Below, piece after piece: positions 8,300 through 16,299 of a stretch of 64,000 nucleotides of DNA. A program made the translations under genes and the position numbers. Source of the stretch: Mucilaginibacter sp. L3T2-6 (GTDB lineage: Bacteria; Bacteroidota; Bacteroidia; Sphingobacteriales; Sphingobacteriaceae); the NCBI RefSeq assembly GCF_030519355.1, contig NZ_JAUMKC010000001.1, positions 62,001-126,000 of the forward strand, read 5' to 3'. The notes under the pieces were generated by a model. That model did no database searches. It was not told the DNA's origin and saw nothing but the letters and a program-made list of their open reading frames with translations. The stretch's first letter is position 1; every line of letters starts with the position of its first letter.

Positions 8300-9181
8300 T
8301 TAAGACTGATTTTGAATCGCCTTATTTGCTCTTTTTATTGCCAGTTCTTCCTTCCAGTTCATATAACGGTTTTTAAAATTCTTTTTCATCAGGTCGTCGA
8401 ACTTGCGTTGTATGGTGAGATTATACAAGCTTTTTGCCTTGATAGCCCAGGATCTGTCCCAGGCACGAAGCGAGATGGAGAATGAGCCGTCGAGGTATTT
8501 CATCCAGTGCCAGTAGCCGGTTGGCATGAACAGCGTGTCGCCGTGCTCCAAAAAAGCTTCCTGGCCTTCGATGCCGTCCAACGCCGGAAATTTTTTAAAA
8601 TCCGGGTGTTCTATATCATAATCCTCTAAAGCATAGGTGGCAAACGGGATGCAGTAAAGCCGGTCACTCCACTTCTGGTCGAATAAAATGACATGCTTGC
8701 GGCCGTTAAAATGAGTATGAAAAATATGCGCCAGGTCGATATCATAATGCAGAAAGGTAACCGAGCCGGCCCCGCCGAAGAACATATTGGGATATTTATC
8801 TAAAAAACCGCCCATTAAATCCGAGGGTGAGCGGTAGTCGTCAAGCAGGGCTGGGGCATGCTTTATCGGGTCGAAAAGAAAGATACGCAGATCAGTTGGT
8901 TCTTTTTGTATCAGGTCGATATAATCGCCAAATTTCATTTCTGCCGCTGCGGCATTTATCGGTTTGGCAGGGTCGGCCTTTGAACTGTCATACAACGGTA
9001 TCACCTTATCGCCCACAACTTGCTTCAGATAATCGAAAGTCCACTTCTGCAGCGCCGGCCAGCTTTCGGTGGCCTTGCGTATAATAAGCGGCTTACGCGG
9101 GTTTAAGTAATTAGTAATAAAATCGTCCCTTGTAATATTGTCGACCGTATCAATCGGCGAAAGAATCAAACTCATGCTCAC
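8300..9181 (-). CDS. Cupin-like (JmjC/cupin_8) Fe(II)/2-oxoglutarate oxygenase, copy 1
   Basis: This 293-aa protein is the same length as the neighbouring paralogue. It keeps every putative active-site element: the HYD iron ligands, the Lys of NGRKHVILF for 2-oxoglutarate, and the distal His in GYWHWM. Long identical blocks (LEHGDTLFMPTGYWHWMK, DIDLxHIFHTHF) put the duplication in a lineage where both copies stay under selection. The C-terminal tails differ most. Substrate unknown. Confidence 0.85.
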   Translation of the reverse strand: MSMSLILSPIDTVDNITRDDFITNYLNPRKPLIIRKATESWPALQKWTFDYLKQVVGDKVIPLYDSSKADPAKPINAAAAEMKFGDYIDLIQKEPTDLRIFLFDPIKHAPALLDDYRSPSDLMGGFLDKYPNMFFGGAGSVTFLHYDIDLAHIFHTHFNGRKHVILFDQKWSDRLYCIPFATYALEDYDIEHPDFKKFPALDGIEGQEAFLEHGDTLFMPTGYWHWMKYLDGSFSISLRAWDRSWAIKAKSLYNLTIQRKFDDLMKKNFKNRYMNWKEELAIKRANKAIQNQS

Positions 9182-9299
9182 ACAAAATTAACGGGCAAAA
9201 GTATATAAACCACAAAAAAGCAAAAATAGTGTGACTTGTTTTTGATGGTAACCTGACAATGAGTCCTTAGTTTGCAGTTCCCGGTGAGCAGTTTCCAGT

Positions 9300-9328
9300 A
9301 AAAAAGCCGCTCCTTTCGAAACGGCTTT
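9300..9328 (-). terminator. Rho-independent terminator after the fasciclin gene
   Basis: Arms AAAGCCG (9303-9309) and CGGCTTT (9322-9328) form a stem. Read on the minus strand it ends in a T-run. It lies 35 bp past the fasciclin stop codon. Confidence 0.75.
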
Positions 9329-9362
9329 ACTTAATAAATTTATAGCTGCAAGAGCCGGCATA

Positions 9363-9911
9363 TTAATTGGGCATCAATACCGTATTCACTACGTGTATCA
9401 CACCGTTGCTTTGAAATACATCGGCTATTGTTACCCATGATTTGCCTCCTTTTTCGTCAACCAAGTAAATCTTTTTGCCGTCGGCCATAGCTGTGAGCGT
9501 GCCACCCTCTACCGTTTTTAATTCAGCTTTACCTTTCCCTGCCTTTATGGCCATCCAAATGTCTTTACTGCTCATGCGGCCTGCCACTACATGGTAGGTT
9601 AATATTTTAGTCAGTGTTGCTTTATTTTCCGGTTTTACCAAATTATCTACCGTGCCGGCAGGTAATTTTCCGAATGCTTCGTCGGTTGGTGCAAATACGG
9701 TGAATGGGCCTTTGCCTTCAAGCGTTTCCACAAGTCCCGCTGCTTTAACGGCGGCAACCAGGGTTTTGTGGTCGTTTGAATTTACGGCATTTTCAATAAT
9801 GTTTTTTGTTGGGTACATGGCTGCGCCGCCAACCATTTTTGTTTGCGCATTTACGTTTGGGGCCACTGCAATAGCTGCTAATGCAAAGGCCGCAATAATT
9901 AATTTTTTCAT
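9363..9911 (-). CDS. Fasciclin-domain secreted protein
   Basis: The 182-aa protein has a type I signal peptide (cut near NVNAQ, residue 22) and one fasciclin (FAS1) domain at about 38-180. The FAS1 motifs are clear: GPFTVFAPTDEAFGKLP, LTYHVVAGR and a C-terminal VIHVVNTVLMP. FAS1 domains mediate adhesion in the envelope or outside the cell. It is a single-gene unit with a strong terminator. Confidence 0.93.
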   Translation of the reverse strand: MKKLIIAAFALAAIAVAPNVNAQTKMVGGAAMYPTKNIIENAVNSNDHKTLVAAVKAAGLVETLEGKGPFTVFAPTDEAFGKLPAGTVDNLVKPENKATLTKILTYHVVAGRMSSKDIWMAIKAGKGKAELKTVEGGTLTAMADGKKIYLVDEKGGKSWVTIADVFQSNGVIHVVNTVLMPN

Positions 9912-10131
9912 CTGTATGATTTTGGTTGTTTGAGGGGAATTACGTTGTGAGTTAACCGGCGGATTTTGCAGCCAGCGGCATTTCGCATAGCTATGGGTTG
10001 TGTGTTTTTTTAATCTGAATTGGTTTGAATTACGTACTGCAGGGTCGTATAAACATGCGGTTTTGCTCCCTTTTTTATTGATATTTTACCAATAAATGAA
10101 TTAACTTTATAAGTATAAGGCATGTACAGTT

Positions 10132-10548
10132 ATGAACATAACAGAATATCTACACACGCTGCCGGAAGACCGGAAACGATACATAACAGCGCTGCATGAA
10201 GCGATCATCGCTAATGACAAAACAGTTATCCCGGTCGTCGAATCCATGATGGGAAAGGAAATGATATTGTACAAGGAGAGAAAGTACATGAAGTACGCAC
10301 TTTCAAGCGTAAAAAACTATATGTCGTTACACTGCCTTCCCATGTATGGTTCGCCGGTTTTGCATGCAAAATTTTTGGCTCTTTTGCCTCATGCCAAATT
10401 TCAGAAGGGATGTATAAACTTTACCGGTGATGATGAGATGCCGGTAAGCACCATGGCTGCTATAATTTCGGCCTGTTCAGGCGTTAGTATAGCTGATTTG
10501 CTGGAGTCGCGCGACAGGAAGAAGAGCAAAACACCCGTAAAGGATTAG
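10132..10548 (+). CDS. DUF1801 (YdhG/YdeI-like) domain protein
   Basis: The 138-aa soluble protein resembles DUF1801: TLPEDRKRYITALHEAI at the N-terminus, then MGKEMILYKERKYMKYALSS, LHAKFLALLP and KGCINF. The family is often annotated as iron-chaperone-like, but biochemical support is thin. A weak -7 box (TAACTTTA, 10102-10109) precedes it. The gene ends 4 bp inside the convergent hemW end. Confidence 0.7.
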   Translation: MNITEYLHTLPEDRKRYITALHEAIIANDKTVIPVVESMMGKEMILYKERKYMKYALSSVKNYMSLHCLPMYGSPVLHAKFLALLPHAKFQKGCINFTGDDEMPVSTMAAIISACSGVSIADLLESRDRKKSKTPVKD

Positions 10549-11666
10549 AAAAACAACTCTGATGCTATATGGTCGGCGTAAAGTTTTCCTTCACGGCTGA
10601 GCGTTATTTTATTTTCACTTTGTTGTACCCATCCTTTTTCGAAAAATGGTTGTGCGTCTTTTATTAAATCATCGGAGGCGCCTTTAGCAATAGCATTTAG
10701 GTTGTTTAAATCAAGTCCCCACATAGTGCGCAACGAGGTCATTATGTATTCGTTTAGCCGGTCGTTTTCAGTAAGTACTTCAATCTCTGCGGGCACCTCA
10801 CTTTTTTCAAGCGCCTGCGTATATTTTGAATTATTTGCGATATTCCATTGCCGTGTTTCTCCGTTAAAAGAGTGCGCCGAAGGCCCTATTCCCAGATATT
10901 TTACACCTTTCCAGTAATTGGAGTTATGCCTTGAATAATGGCCCGGTTTTGCGAAATTCGATATTTCGTAATGCTCAAAGCCGTGGTTCTGCATAGCGTC
11001 CATCAAAATCGTAAACTGTTCAGCGCTTTGTTGTTCGTCCATCGCCGGCTGTTTTTTCTTTTTTATAAAAGATGCCAGCGCGGTTTGCGGCTCAACGGTC
11101 ATGGAATACGACGACACGTGCGGGATATCCAGTTCAAATACCTTATCGAGGTTATGCTTCCATTTGGCCTCAGTGAGCAGGGGATAACCGTAGATCAAAT
11201 CAACGGTAATGTTTTCAAAACCGGCATCCTGCGCCCGTTTTACCGATGCTTCTGCTTCTGCTGCCCGGTGTACGCGGTTCATCCAGGTTAAATCATCATC
11301 AAAAAAAGATTGTATGCCAATGCTAAACCTGTTAATATCTGTTTGCCGTAAAGCCTGCAATTTCGCTTTATCTAAATCATCAGGGTTGGCTTCAATAGTA
11401 ATTTCGGCATTCGAGCCAACGGTATGAAGGCTTGTTATTGTTTCTGTTAGCTGGTTAAGTTCTCCGGCGCTCAAAATAGATGGAGTGCCTCCTCCAAAAT
11501 AAATAGTTTCTATAGTTTCACCAGCCAGGTAAGTTTTTTGCAGGTTGATTTCCTTTATGAGCGCCTGCAACAATTCATCCTTATATTTTAAGGAAGTGCT
11601 GAAGTGAAAATCGCAATAATAACACGCCTGTTTGCAGAAAGGAATATGGATGTAGATGCCTGCCAT
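10545..11666 (-). CDS. hemW: Radical SAM heme chaperone HemW
   Basis: The 373-aa radical SAM protein carries the 4Fe-4S motif CKQACYYC (CxxxCxxC), the GGGTPS S-adenosylmethionine loop, and the C-terminal HemW/HemN-like extension. HemW inserts heme into respiratory proteins and is often mislabelled as coproporphyrinogen III oxidase; genuine HemN has an extra N-terminal Cys arrangement not seen here. I choose the ATG at 11666 (MAGIYIHIPFC), the family-typical start, over the in-frame ATG at 11687, which lies upstream of the likely promoter box. Confidence 0.92.
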   Translation of the reverse strand: MAGIYIHIPFCKQACYYCDFHFSTSLKYKDELLQALIKEINLQKTYLAGETIETIYFGGGTPSILSAGELNQLTETITSLHTVGSNAEITIEANPDDLDKAKLQALRQTDINRFSIGIQSFFDDDLTWMNRVHRAAEAEASVKRAQDAGFENITVDLIYGYPLLTEAKWKHNLDKVFELDIPHVSSYSMTVEPQTALASFIKKKKQPAMDEQQSAEQFTILMDAMQNHGFEHYEISNFAKPGHYSRHNSNYWKGVKYLGIGPSAHSFNGETRQWNIANNSKYTQALEKSEVPAEIEVLTENDRLNEYIMTSLRTMWGLDLNNLNAIAKGASDDLIKDAQPFFEKGWVQQSENKITLSREGKLYADHIASELFF

Positions 11667-11670
11667 GAGG

Positions 11671-11678
11671 CAAAGGTA
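11671..11678 (-). promoter_or_regulatory. Bacteroidota -7 box TACCTTTG for hemW
   Basis: Only 4 nt (CCTC) separate the box from the hemW ATG. The start codon is fixed by family conservation, so the transcript is probably leaderless. Confidence 0.6.
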
Positions 11679-11793
11679 CGGCAACAAAGCGATTCTTTGC
11701 CCTGGGAAACATCAAATACAGTAAACCAATACAGTCATAACTAAATTTAACACAAAAATCATCTGCATGCTATAAAACAACTAACTAATTGGG

Positions 11794-11801
11794 TAATTTT
11801 G
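11794..11801 (+). promoter_or_regulatory. Bacteroidota -7 box TAATTTTG
   Basis: The box lies 22 nt upstream of the DUF4271 ATG at 11824 and would give a leader of about 17 nt. Confidence 0.5.
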
Positions 11802-11823
11802 CGGCATAATTGCAGGGTATACA

Positions 11824-12807
11824 ATGCGTTTAACTATTTGCTGTTTTTTTATGGTTTTGTTTTGGTGCACAGCTATGTATGCGCAACAAGATTCGACAGC
11901 GAAAAAGAAAGACAGCATTCCATTGTCCGCACAGGCCCGGCCTGCTTACGTTCGCCAGGATTCTGCGGCTATCGCCAGGGAAGCCCGCGAGCAATTGATC
12001 GCCGACTCTATAGGTATGGCGCTTTTCAGACCGGATTCATTGCGCGAGAATCAATTTTTGAAAGCCTTGTTCAAAAACCCTTTTGGCGGTATCGATTCAT
12101 TGTTTACCGGCAAGGGCCGGCCCCTTGTGCACAAGGATATGAACAGAGGGACATTGCGCACTTTCAGAAGTCATTGGGTACTGATAACCGCGATAGGATT
12201 ATTAATTTATACTGCCCTGCTTAACATTTTCCTCGGCAATGATTTAAAATCTGTGCTCCGGTCATTTTATAGCAAGCAGGTGGTGGGGCAAGCCGACAAG
12301 GAGGGCGGGCTGATTAGCTTCTGGGCGTTTATGGGTTTGTTCGTATTGTTCAGCCTGTGCTCGGGGCTGTTTTTATATCAATTGATGGCCTACAATAATG
12401 TGGGCGATATTGGCATCGGCAAAGAGTTCTGGTTATTCATTAACCTTTCCATCATTATAAGCTTACTCTTTGCGCTCAAGTTCCTGGTATTGAAATTTCT
12501 TGGATTTGTTTTCAACGCAGGCAAGGTGGTAAGTACTTATGTAGGCATACTAAACCTTACCTATTTTAATTTTGCATTTTTGTTCCTGGCGGTTTCGGTA
12601 TGCTTCAGCCTGCTTTCTGGCATTTATGTTCAGGATCTGCTGATTTTTACTCTTGTCGCAATAGCGGTAATTTTCGCATGGCAATACCTGCGCAACAGCG
12701 TGAGTATCATTTCTAACATTCGATTTCCTAAATTTTATTTATTTGTCTATCTTTGTGCCCTCGAAATTTGCCCAATTTTAATTTTGATTAAGGCACTTAA
12801 TATATAA
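11824..12807 (+). CDS. DUF4271 membrane protein
   Basis: The 327-aa protein has a signal peptide (cut near MYAQQ, residue 21), a hydrophilic periplasmic section to about 115, then roughly seven transmembrane segments to the C-terminus. This is the DUF4271 layout. Such genes commonly sit directly before hemD in Bacteroidota, as here (19-bp gap), but no biochemical role is known. The association with heme or siroheme synthesis is inferred from context only. Confidence 0.85.
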   Translation: MRLTICCFFMVLFWCTAMYAQQDSTAKKKDSIPLSAQARPAYVRQDSAAIAREAREQLIADSIGMALFRPDSLRENQFLKALFKNPFGGIDSLFTGKGRPLVHKDMNRGTLRTFRSHWVLITAIGLLIYTALLNIFLGNDLKSVLRSFYSKQVVGQADKEGGLISFWAFMGLFVLFSLCSGLFLYQLMAYNNVGDIGIGKEFWLFINLSIIISLLFALKFLVLKFLGFVFNAGKVVSTYVGILNLTYFNFAFLFLAVSVCFSLLSGIYVQDLLIFTLVAIAVIFAWQYLRNSVSIISNIRFPKFYLFVYLCALEICPILILIKALNI

Positions 12808-12826
12808 TTTTTTTGGCAGTTAAACA

Positions 12827-13591
12827 TTGAATTTGGAAGAGAGAAAGAAAAAGGTTAAAAGCATCTTAGTTACTTTGCCTAAGCCTGAAAATGACAAGAA
12901 TCCATACGCCGAGCTTGCTAAAAAGCTTAATCTGAAAATTGATTTCAGGTCATTTATTCATGTAGAGGGCGTTCCGGCTAAGGATTTCCGCAAGGAGAAA
13001 ATTAACCTGGCGGACTTTACCGCGGTAATTTTTACGAGCCGTAATTCGGCCGATCATTTTTTCCGGATATGCGAAGAAATGAGGTTTGAAGTACCCGTAG
13101 AAATGAAATACTTCTGCTTGTCTGAAACCATTGCATTATACCTGCAAAAGTATATTCAATACCGTAAGCGTAAAATATTTTTTGGCAAGCAAACCGCTTC
13201 GGATCTTGCGGAGGTGCTGAAAAAACATTCGGGCGAAAAGTTTCTTTACCCTTGTTCGGATGTAGCGGCAGAAGAGACGCAAAAGTTCCTGCTCGAAAAT
13301 GGCTACAACTTTACTCCCGCAGTGCTTTTCCGGACAGTATGCAGTGATTTGTCGGATCTGGCTGATGTGTTTTACGATATAATCGCTTTCTTCAGCCCAT
13401 CGAGCATACAGTCGCTCTATAAAAACTTTCCCGATTTTAAACAGAACAATACCCGTATTGCGGCGTTTGGTGCAACAACGCACAAAGCTGTTTTGGAAGC
13501 AGGGCTGATTATGGATATTCCGGCCCCGACACCTGCCGCTCCCTCTATGACGATGGCTATTGAGCAGTACGTAAAGCAGGTTAATAAGTAA
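12827..13591 (+). CDS. hemD: Uroporphyrinogen-III synthase
   Basis: The 254-aa protein matches the Bacteroidota HemD form, which cyclises hydroxymethylbilane to uroporphyrinogen III. Two alternating Rossmann-like halves are visible: VKSILVTLPKP and FTAVIFTSRNSADHFF first, then FLYPCSD and DIIAFFSPSSIQSLY. No ATG exists between the preceding in-frame stop (12821) and the conserved start region. Translation must therefore begin at TTG (12827 or 12833). It is followed after 39 bp by a strong terminator. Confidence 0.88.
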   Translation: MNLEERKKKVKSILVTLPKPENDKNPYAELAKKLNLKIDFRSFIHVEGVPAKDFRKEKINLADFTAVIFTSRNSADHFFRICEEMRFEVPVEMKYFCLSETIALYLQKYIQYRKRKIFFGKQTASDLAEVLKKHSGEKFLYPCSDVAAEETQKFLLENGYNFTPAVLFRTVCSDLSDLADVFYDIIAFFSPSSIQSLYKNFPDFKQNNTRIAAFGATTHKAVLEAGLIMDIPAPTPAAPSMTMAIEQYVKQVNK

Positions 13592-13630
13592 TACTTTATA
13601 CAAATAGGCCGCATGCGGCATGCATACAGG

Positions 13631-13658
13631 AGCTCTTGGTTTTACCAGGAGCTTTTTT
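13631..13658 (+). terminator. Rho-independent terminator after hemD
   Basis: Arms AGCTCTTGG (13631-13639) and CCAGGAGCT (13645-13653) form a 9-bp stem with one G-U pair and a 5-nt loop, followed by a T-run. It separates DUF4271-hemD from the gld operon. Confidence 0.9.
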
Positions 13659-14078
13659 GATTTTATATGTTATTGAGCTCAGTCGTTCATATATAATCGC
13701 ATCAGTTACGTATAAACCTCTGCTGAATTTTTAAGTTCTGGTTCACCGGTTAAATAGCTTATAAGTTAATAATTATGTATAACTCACTTAATCAATTACT
13801 TATAGGGGCGATAAGCCATTTGCATGGCGTGGCAAAATTATTTGATCTTGTTGCAACCATTCAAATAAGGAATTCGTAAAAGTGTGTAAAACTATTGCAA
13901 ACCGTAATGGTTTATTAATTAAGATTACGTGTTTATTAGCTGTAGGTTTAAAGTGTTTTTAACTATAAATAGCGTAGTTTGACTGATAAAAAATGTTTTT
14001 TGTATTTTAGTCCGTCAAAATTAATATATTCGGGGGTCGCTTTGTGTTATATTTATATAGCAAACTTTGATTTTTAAG
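13659..14078. other. AT-rich intergenic region upstream of gldK
   Basis: About 420 bp without a convincing gene. Near its right end TTTG (14041-14044) is followed after 17 nt by AAACTTTG (14062-14069), one base from the TAnnTTTG consensus and 9 nt before the gldK ATG. This is the probable gldK promoter. I see no other clear structure. Confidence 0.45.
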
Positions 14079-15398
14079 ATGAAACAATTATACTTTTTAG
14101 TCGCCGTTTTGGCAGTAGGAATTCTTAGCGGCTGCGGCAAGGGTGGCGACAGGGGGGAACTGACGGGCGTCCCGCAACGCTCATTCAGGGCGGAAGTGCC
14201 TTACGGCATGGTTTACATACCGGGCGGCTCATTCCTGATGGGGCAAACCGACCAGGATATCACCTTCGGCCAGATCGAGCAGACCAAGCAGGTTACCCAG
14301 CCACCGTTCTTTATGGATCAAACGGAAATAACCAACAGCCAGTACAGGCAGTTTGTAAACTGGGTGCGCGACTCAATAGCTATTACCAATTACCTTAATG
14401 ACGATAAATATTACCTTAAATCGGGTAAAAATGCCTCGCCCAATCCAAGCGGCAAAAAGTATATTAACTGGGCTTATGTAAAAAAATACCCTGTAATGAG
14501 TTCAAGAAAAGGTAAAGCAAATGCCGGCAATGCTGCAAAGCTGCAGGGTATGTATTACCAGGGTGACGACAGGGTATTCGACCGTGATGAGCTGGATGTG
14601 CGCCTGTTAAAATACAATTACGCATTGATGAGTCTTCGCGATGCAGCCGATTACCACAACGACAAAACCAAAAAACGTTCTGATTTCATCATCCGCGATA
14701 CTGTACCGGTTTACCCGGATACCTTGGTTTGGCTGAGCGATTTTTCATACGCCGCCAACGAGCCGATGACCGAAGCATACTTTTCACATCCTGCGTTCCG
14801 TAACTACCCTGTAGTAGGTGTTACCTGGCGCCAGGCGCGTGCATTTACCATGTGGCGGTCGCGCTATAACGACGCTTACAAAGATTCGCGTAAATTGCCG
14901 CACCGCTCGCCTTACAGCCTGCCTACCGAAGCTGAATTTGAATATGCAGCACGCGGCGGCCGGATCGGTACCGATTATCCATGGGGCGGCCCTTACGCTA
15001 AAAACGCAAAGGGATGTTTATTGGCTAACTTTAAGCCGGGCCGCGGTAACTACACCGACGATGGCGGCGCTTATACTGTAAATGTAAAATCGTATTTCCC
15101 TAATGATTACGGCTTATATAATATGGCCGGGAATGTTGCCGAATGGACTCTTTCAGCGTTTGATGAGTCCGCCTCTACTTTTGTGCATGACCTTGCTCCG
15201 ACCTTTAATTATGAGGCTAAGGCAACTGACCCCGAAGTATTAAAGCGTAAAGTTGTACGCGGCGGTTCGTGGAAAGATATTGGCTTTTTCCTTCAAAATT
15301 CAAAACGTACGTATGAGTACCAGGATACCGCAAAATCATATATCGGTTTCCGTTGTGTTACCCACTATCTCGGTCGCGATATAAGAGATAAGCGCTAA
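14079..15398 (+). CDS. gldK: Gliding motility / T9SS lipoprotein GldK
   Basis: GldK (PorK) forms, with GldN, the periplasmic ring of the type IX secretion system, attached to the outer membrane. The protein is 439 aa from the ATG at 14079; the TTG at 14067 overlaps the promoter box. It has a lipobox LSGC (Cys19) and a formylglycine-generating-enzyme-like fold. Family motifs include MVYIPGGSFLMG, TEITNSQYRQF, LPTEAEFEYAARGG, NMAGNVAEW and VVRGGSW. It begins the gldK-gldL-gldM-gldN operon (gaps of 52, 39 and 1 bp), which ends at the terminator near 18855. Confidence 0.96.
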   Translation: MKQLYFLVAVLAVGILSGCGKGGDRGELTGVPQRSFRAEVPYGMVYIPGGSFLMGQTDQDITFGQIEQTKQVTQPPFFMDQTEITNSQYRQFVNWVRDSIAITNYLNDDKYYLKSGKNASPNPSGKKYINWAYVKKYPVMSSRKGKANAGNAAKLQGMYYQGDDRVFDRDELDVRLLKYNYALMSLRDAADYHNDKTKKRSDFIIRDTVPVYPDTLVWLSDFSYAANEPMTEAYFSHPAFRNYPVVGVTWRQARAFTMWRSRYNDAYKDSRKLPHRSPYSLPTEAEFEYAARGGRIGTDYPWGGPYAKNAKGCLLANFKPGRGNYTDDGGAYTVNVKSYFPNDYGLYNMAGNVAEWTLSAFDESASTFVHDLAPTFNYEAKATDPEVLKRKVVRGGSWKDIGFFLQNSKRTYEYQDTAKSYIGFRCVTHYLGRDIRDKR

Positions 15399-15450
15399 TA
15401 CTTTAAAACCAATTTTAAAAGACAACTTATAAATTTTTCTTCAAATTATT

Positions 15451-16260
15451 ATGGCTGGAAAGAAACAACCTTACGGAATTAATAATATCGTATCATGGGG
15501 TGCAACGGTGGTTATTGTGGGATTGATGTTTAAGATATTGCACTGGCCGGGCGCCACCTGGTTTATTGCAGGCGGGTTATCGGCAGAAGCAATTCTGTTC
15601 TTTTTGTTGGGTTTCCAGCGTGAAGAAAAGGAAATTGACTGGAGACGCGCCTATCCTGAACTTGATGAAGACTATGATGGCGAGTTGCCAAAAGCTGCTT
15701 CGCGAAAAGCCATGCCTGTGGGTGATAGCTTTTCGAATACCGCCGCTCTTGATGCCATGCTTGCTGAGGCAAAAATTGGTCCTGAACTGATCAACAGCCT
15801 TGCCAATGGATTACGCACGTTTGGCGATAAAGTAAATTCAATTTCACGCGTAACCGATGCCGGCGATGCTACAATTGCGTTCACCAACAAAATAAAACAG
15901 GCTACCGCAAGCTACGATGCACTGGGTGCACAGTTCGAAAAGGCTTCAGCTAACCTGGCGGAAATGGCGGCTTCAAACATCGATTCTAAATCATACCATG
16001 AGCAGGTGCAGAAGATGGCCAAAAATTTAACGTCGCTGAATGCGGTTTATGAATTGGAGTTGCAGGATTCAAGCAACCACCTGAAATCAATGAACAAGTT
16101 TTATGCTGATATGGCTGTTACCCTTAGCAACTTTAACGATTCGGCAAACGACTCGAAGCAGTTTAAGGAAGAAGTGAGCCGCCTGGCTAAAAACCTGTCG
16201 ACATTAAACTCGATATATGGCAATATGCTTTCTGCTATGAATCAGCCGCGTGTTCAGTAA
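15451..16260 (+). CDS. gldL: Gliding motility / T9SS motor protein GldL
   Basis: The 269-aa GldL is the inner-membrane stator-like subunit of the T9SS motor. Two transmembrane helices (about 12-30 and 36-55) form the N-terminus. TM2 contains Glu46 in the GGLSAEAILFF segment, the acidic residue known in this family to couple proton flow. The cytoplasmic part is long and alpha-helical, with repeated AKNLTSLN / AKNLSTLNSIY segments near 185-260. It lies between gldK and gldM in the canonical order. Confidence 0.96.
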   Translation: MAGKKQPYGINNIVSWGATVVIVGLMFKILHWPGATWFIAGGLSAEAILFFLLGFQREEKEIDWRRAYPELDEDYDGELPKAASRKAMPVGDSFSNTAALDAMLAEAKIGPELINSLANGLRTFGDKVNSISRVTDAGDATIAFTNKIKQATASYDALGAQFEKASANLAEMAASNIDSKSYHEQVQKMAKNLTSLNAVYELELQDSSNHLKSMNKFYADMAVTLSNFNDSANDSKQFKEEVSRLAKNLSTLNSIYGNMLSAMNQPRVQ

Positions 16261-16299
16261 TTATAGGGTACATTTTTAATCAGAAAAAACATTTAACAA

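Noticed and set aside
10545..11687. Oxygen-independent coproporphyrinogen III oxidase (HemN)
   Set aside because: Length, start (GIYIHIPFC) and Cys arrangement fit HemW, the heme chaperone.
13775..13879. 34-aa ORF (MYNSLNQLLIG...) upstream of gldK
   Set aside because: It is short, lies in AT-rich sequence, lacks a promoter box or family match, and is separated from gldK by about 200 bp. A chance ORF is more likely.
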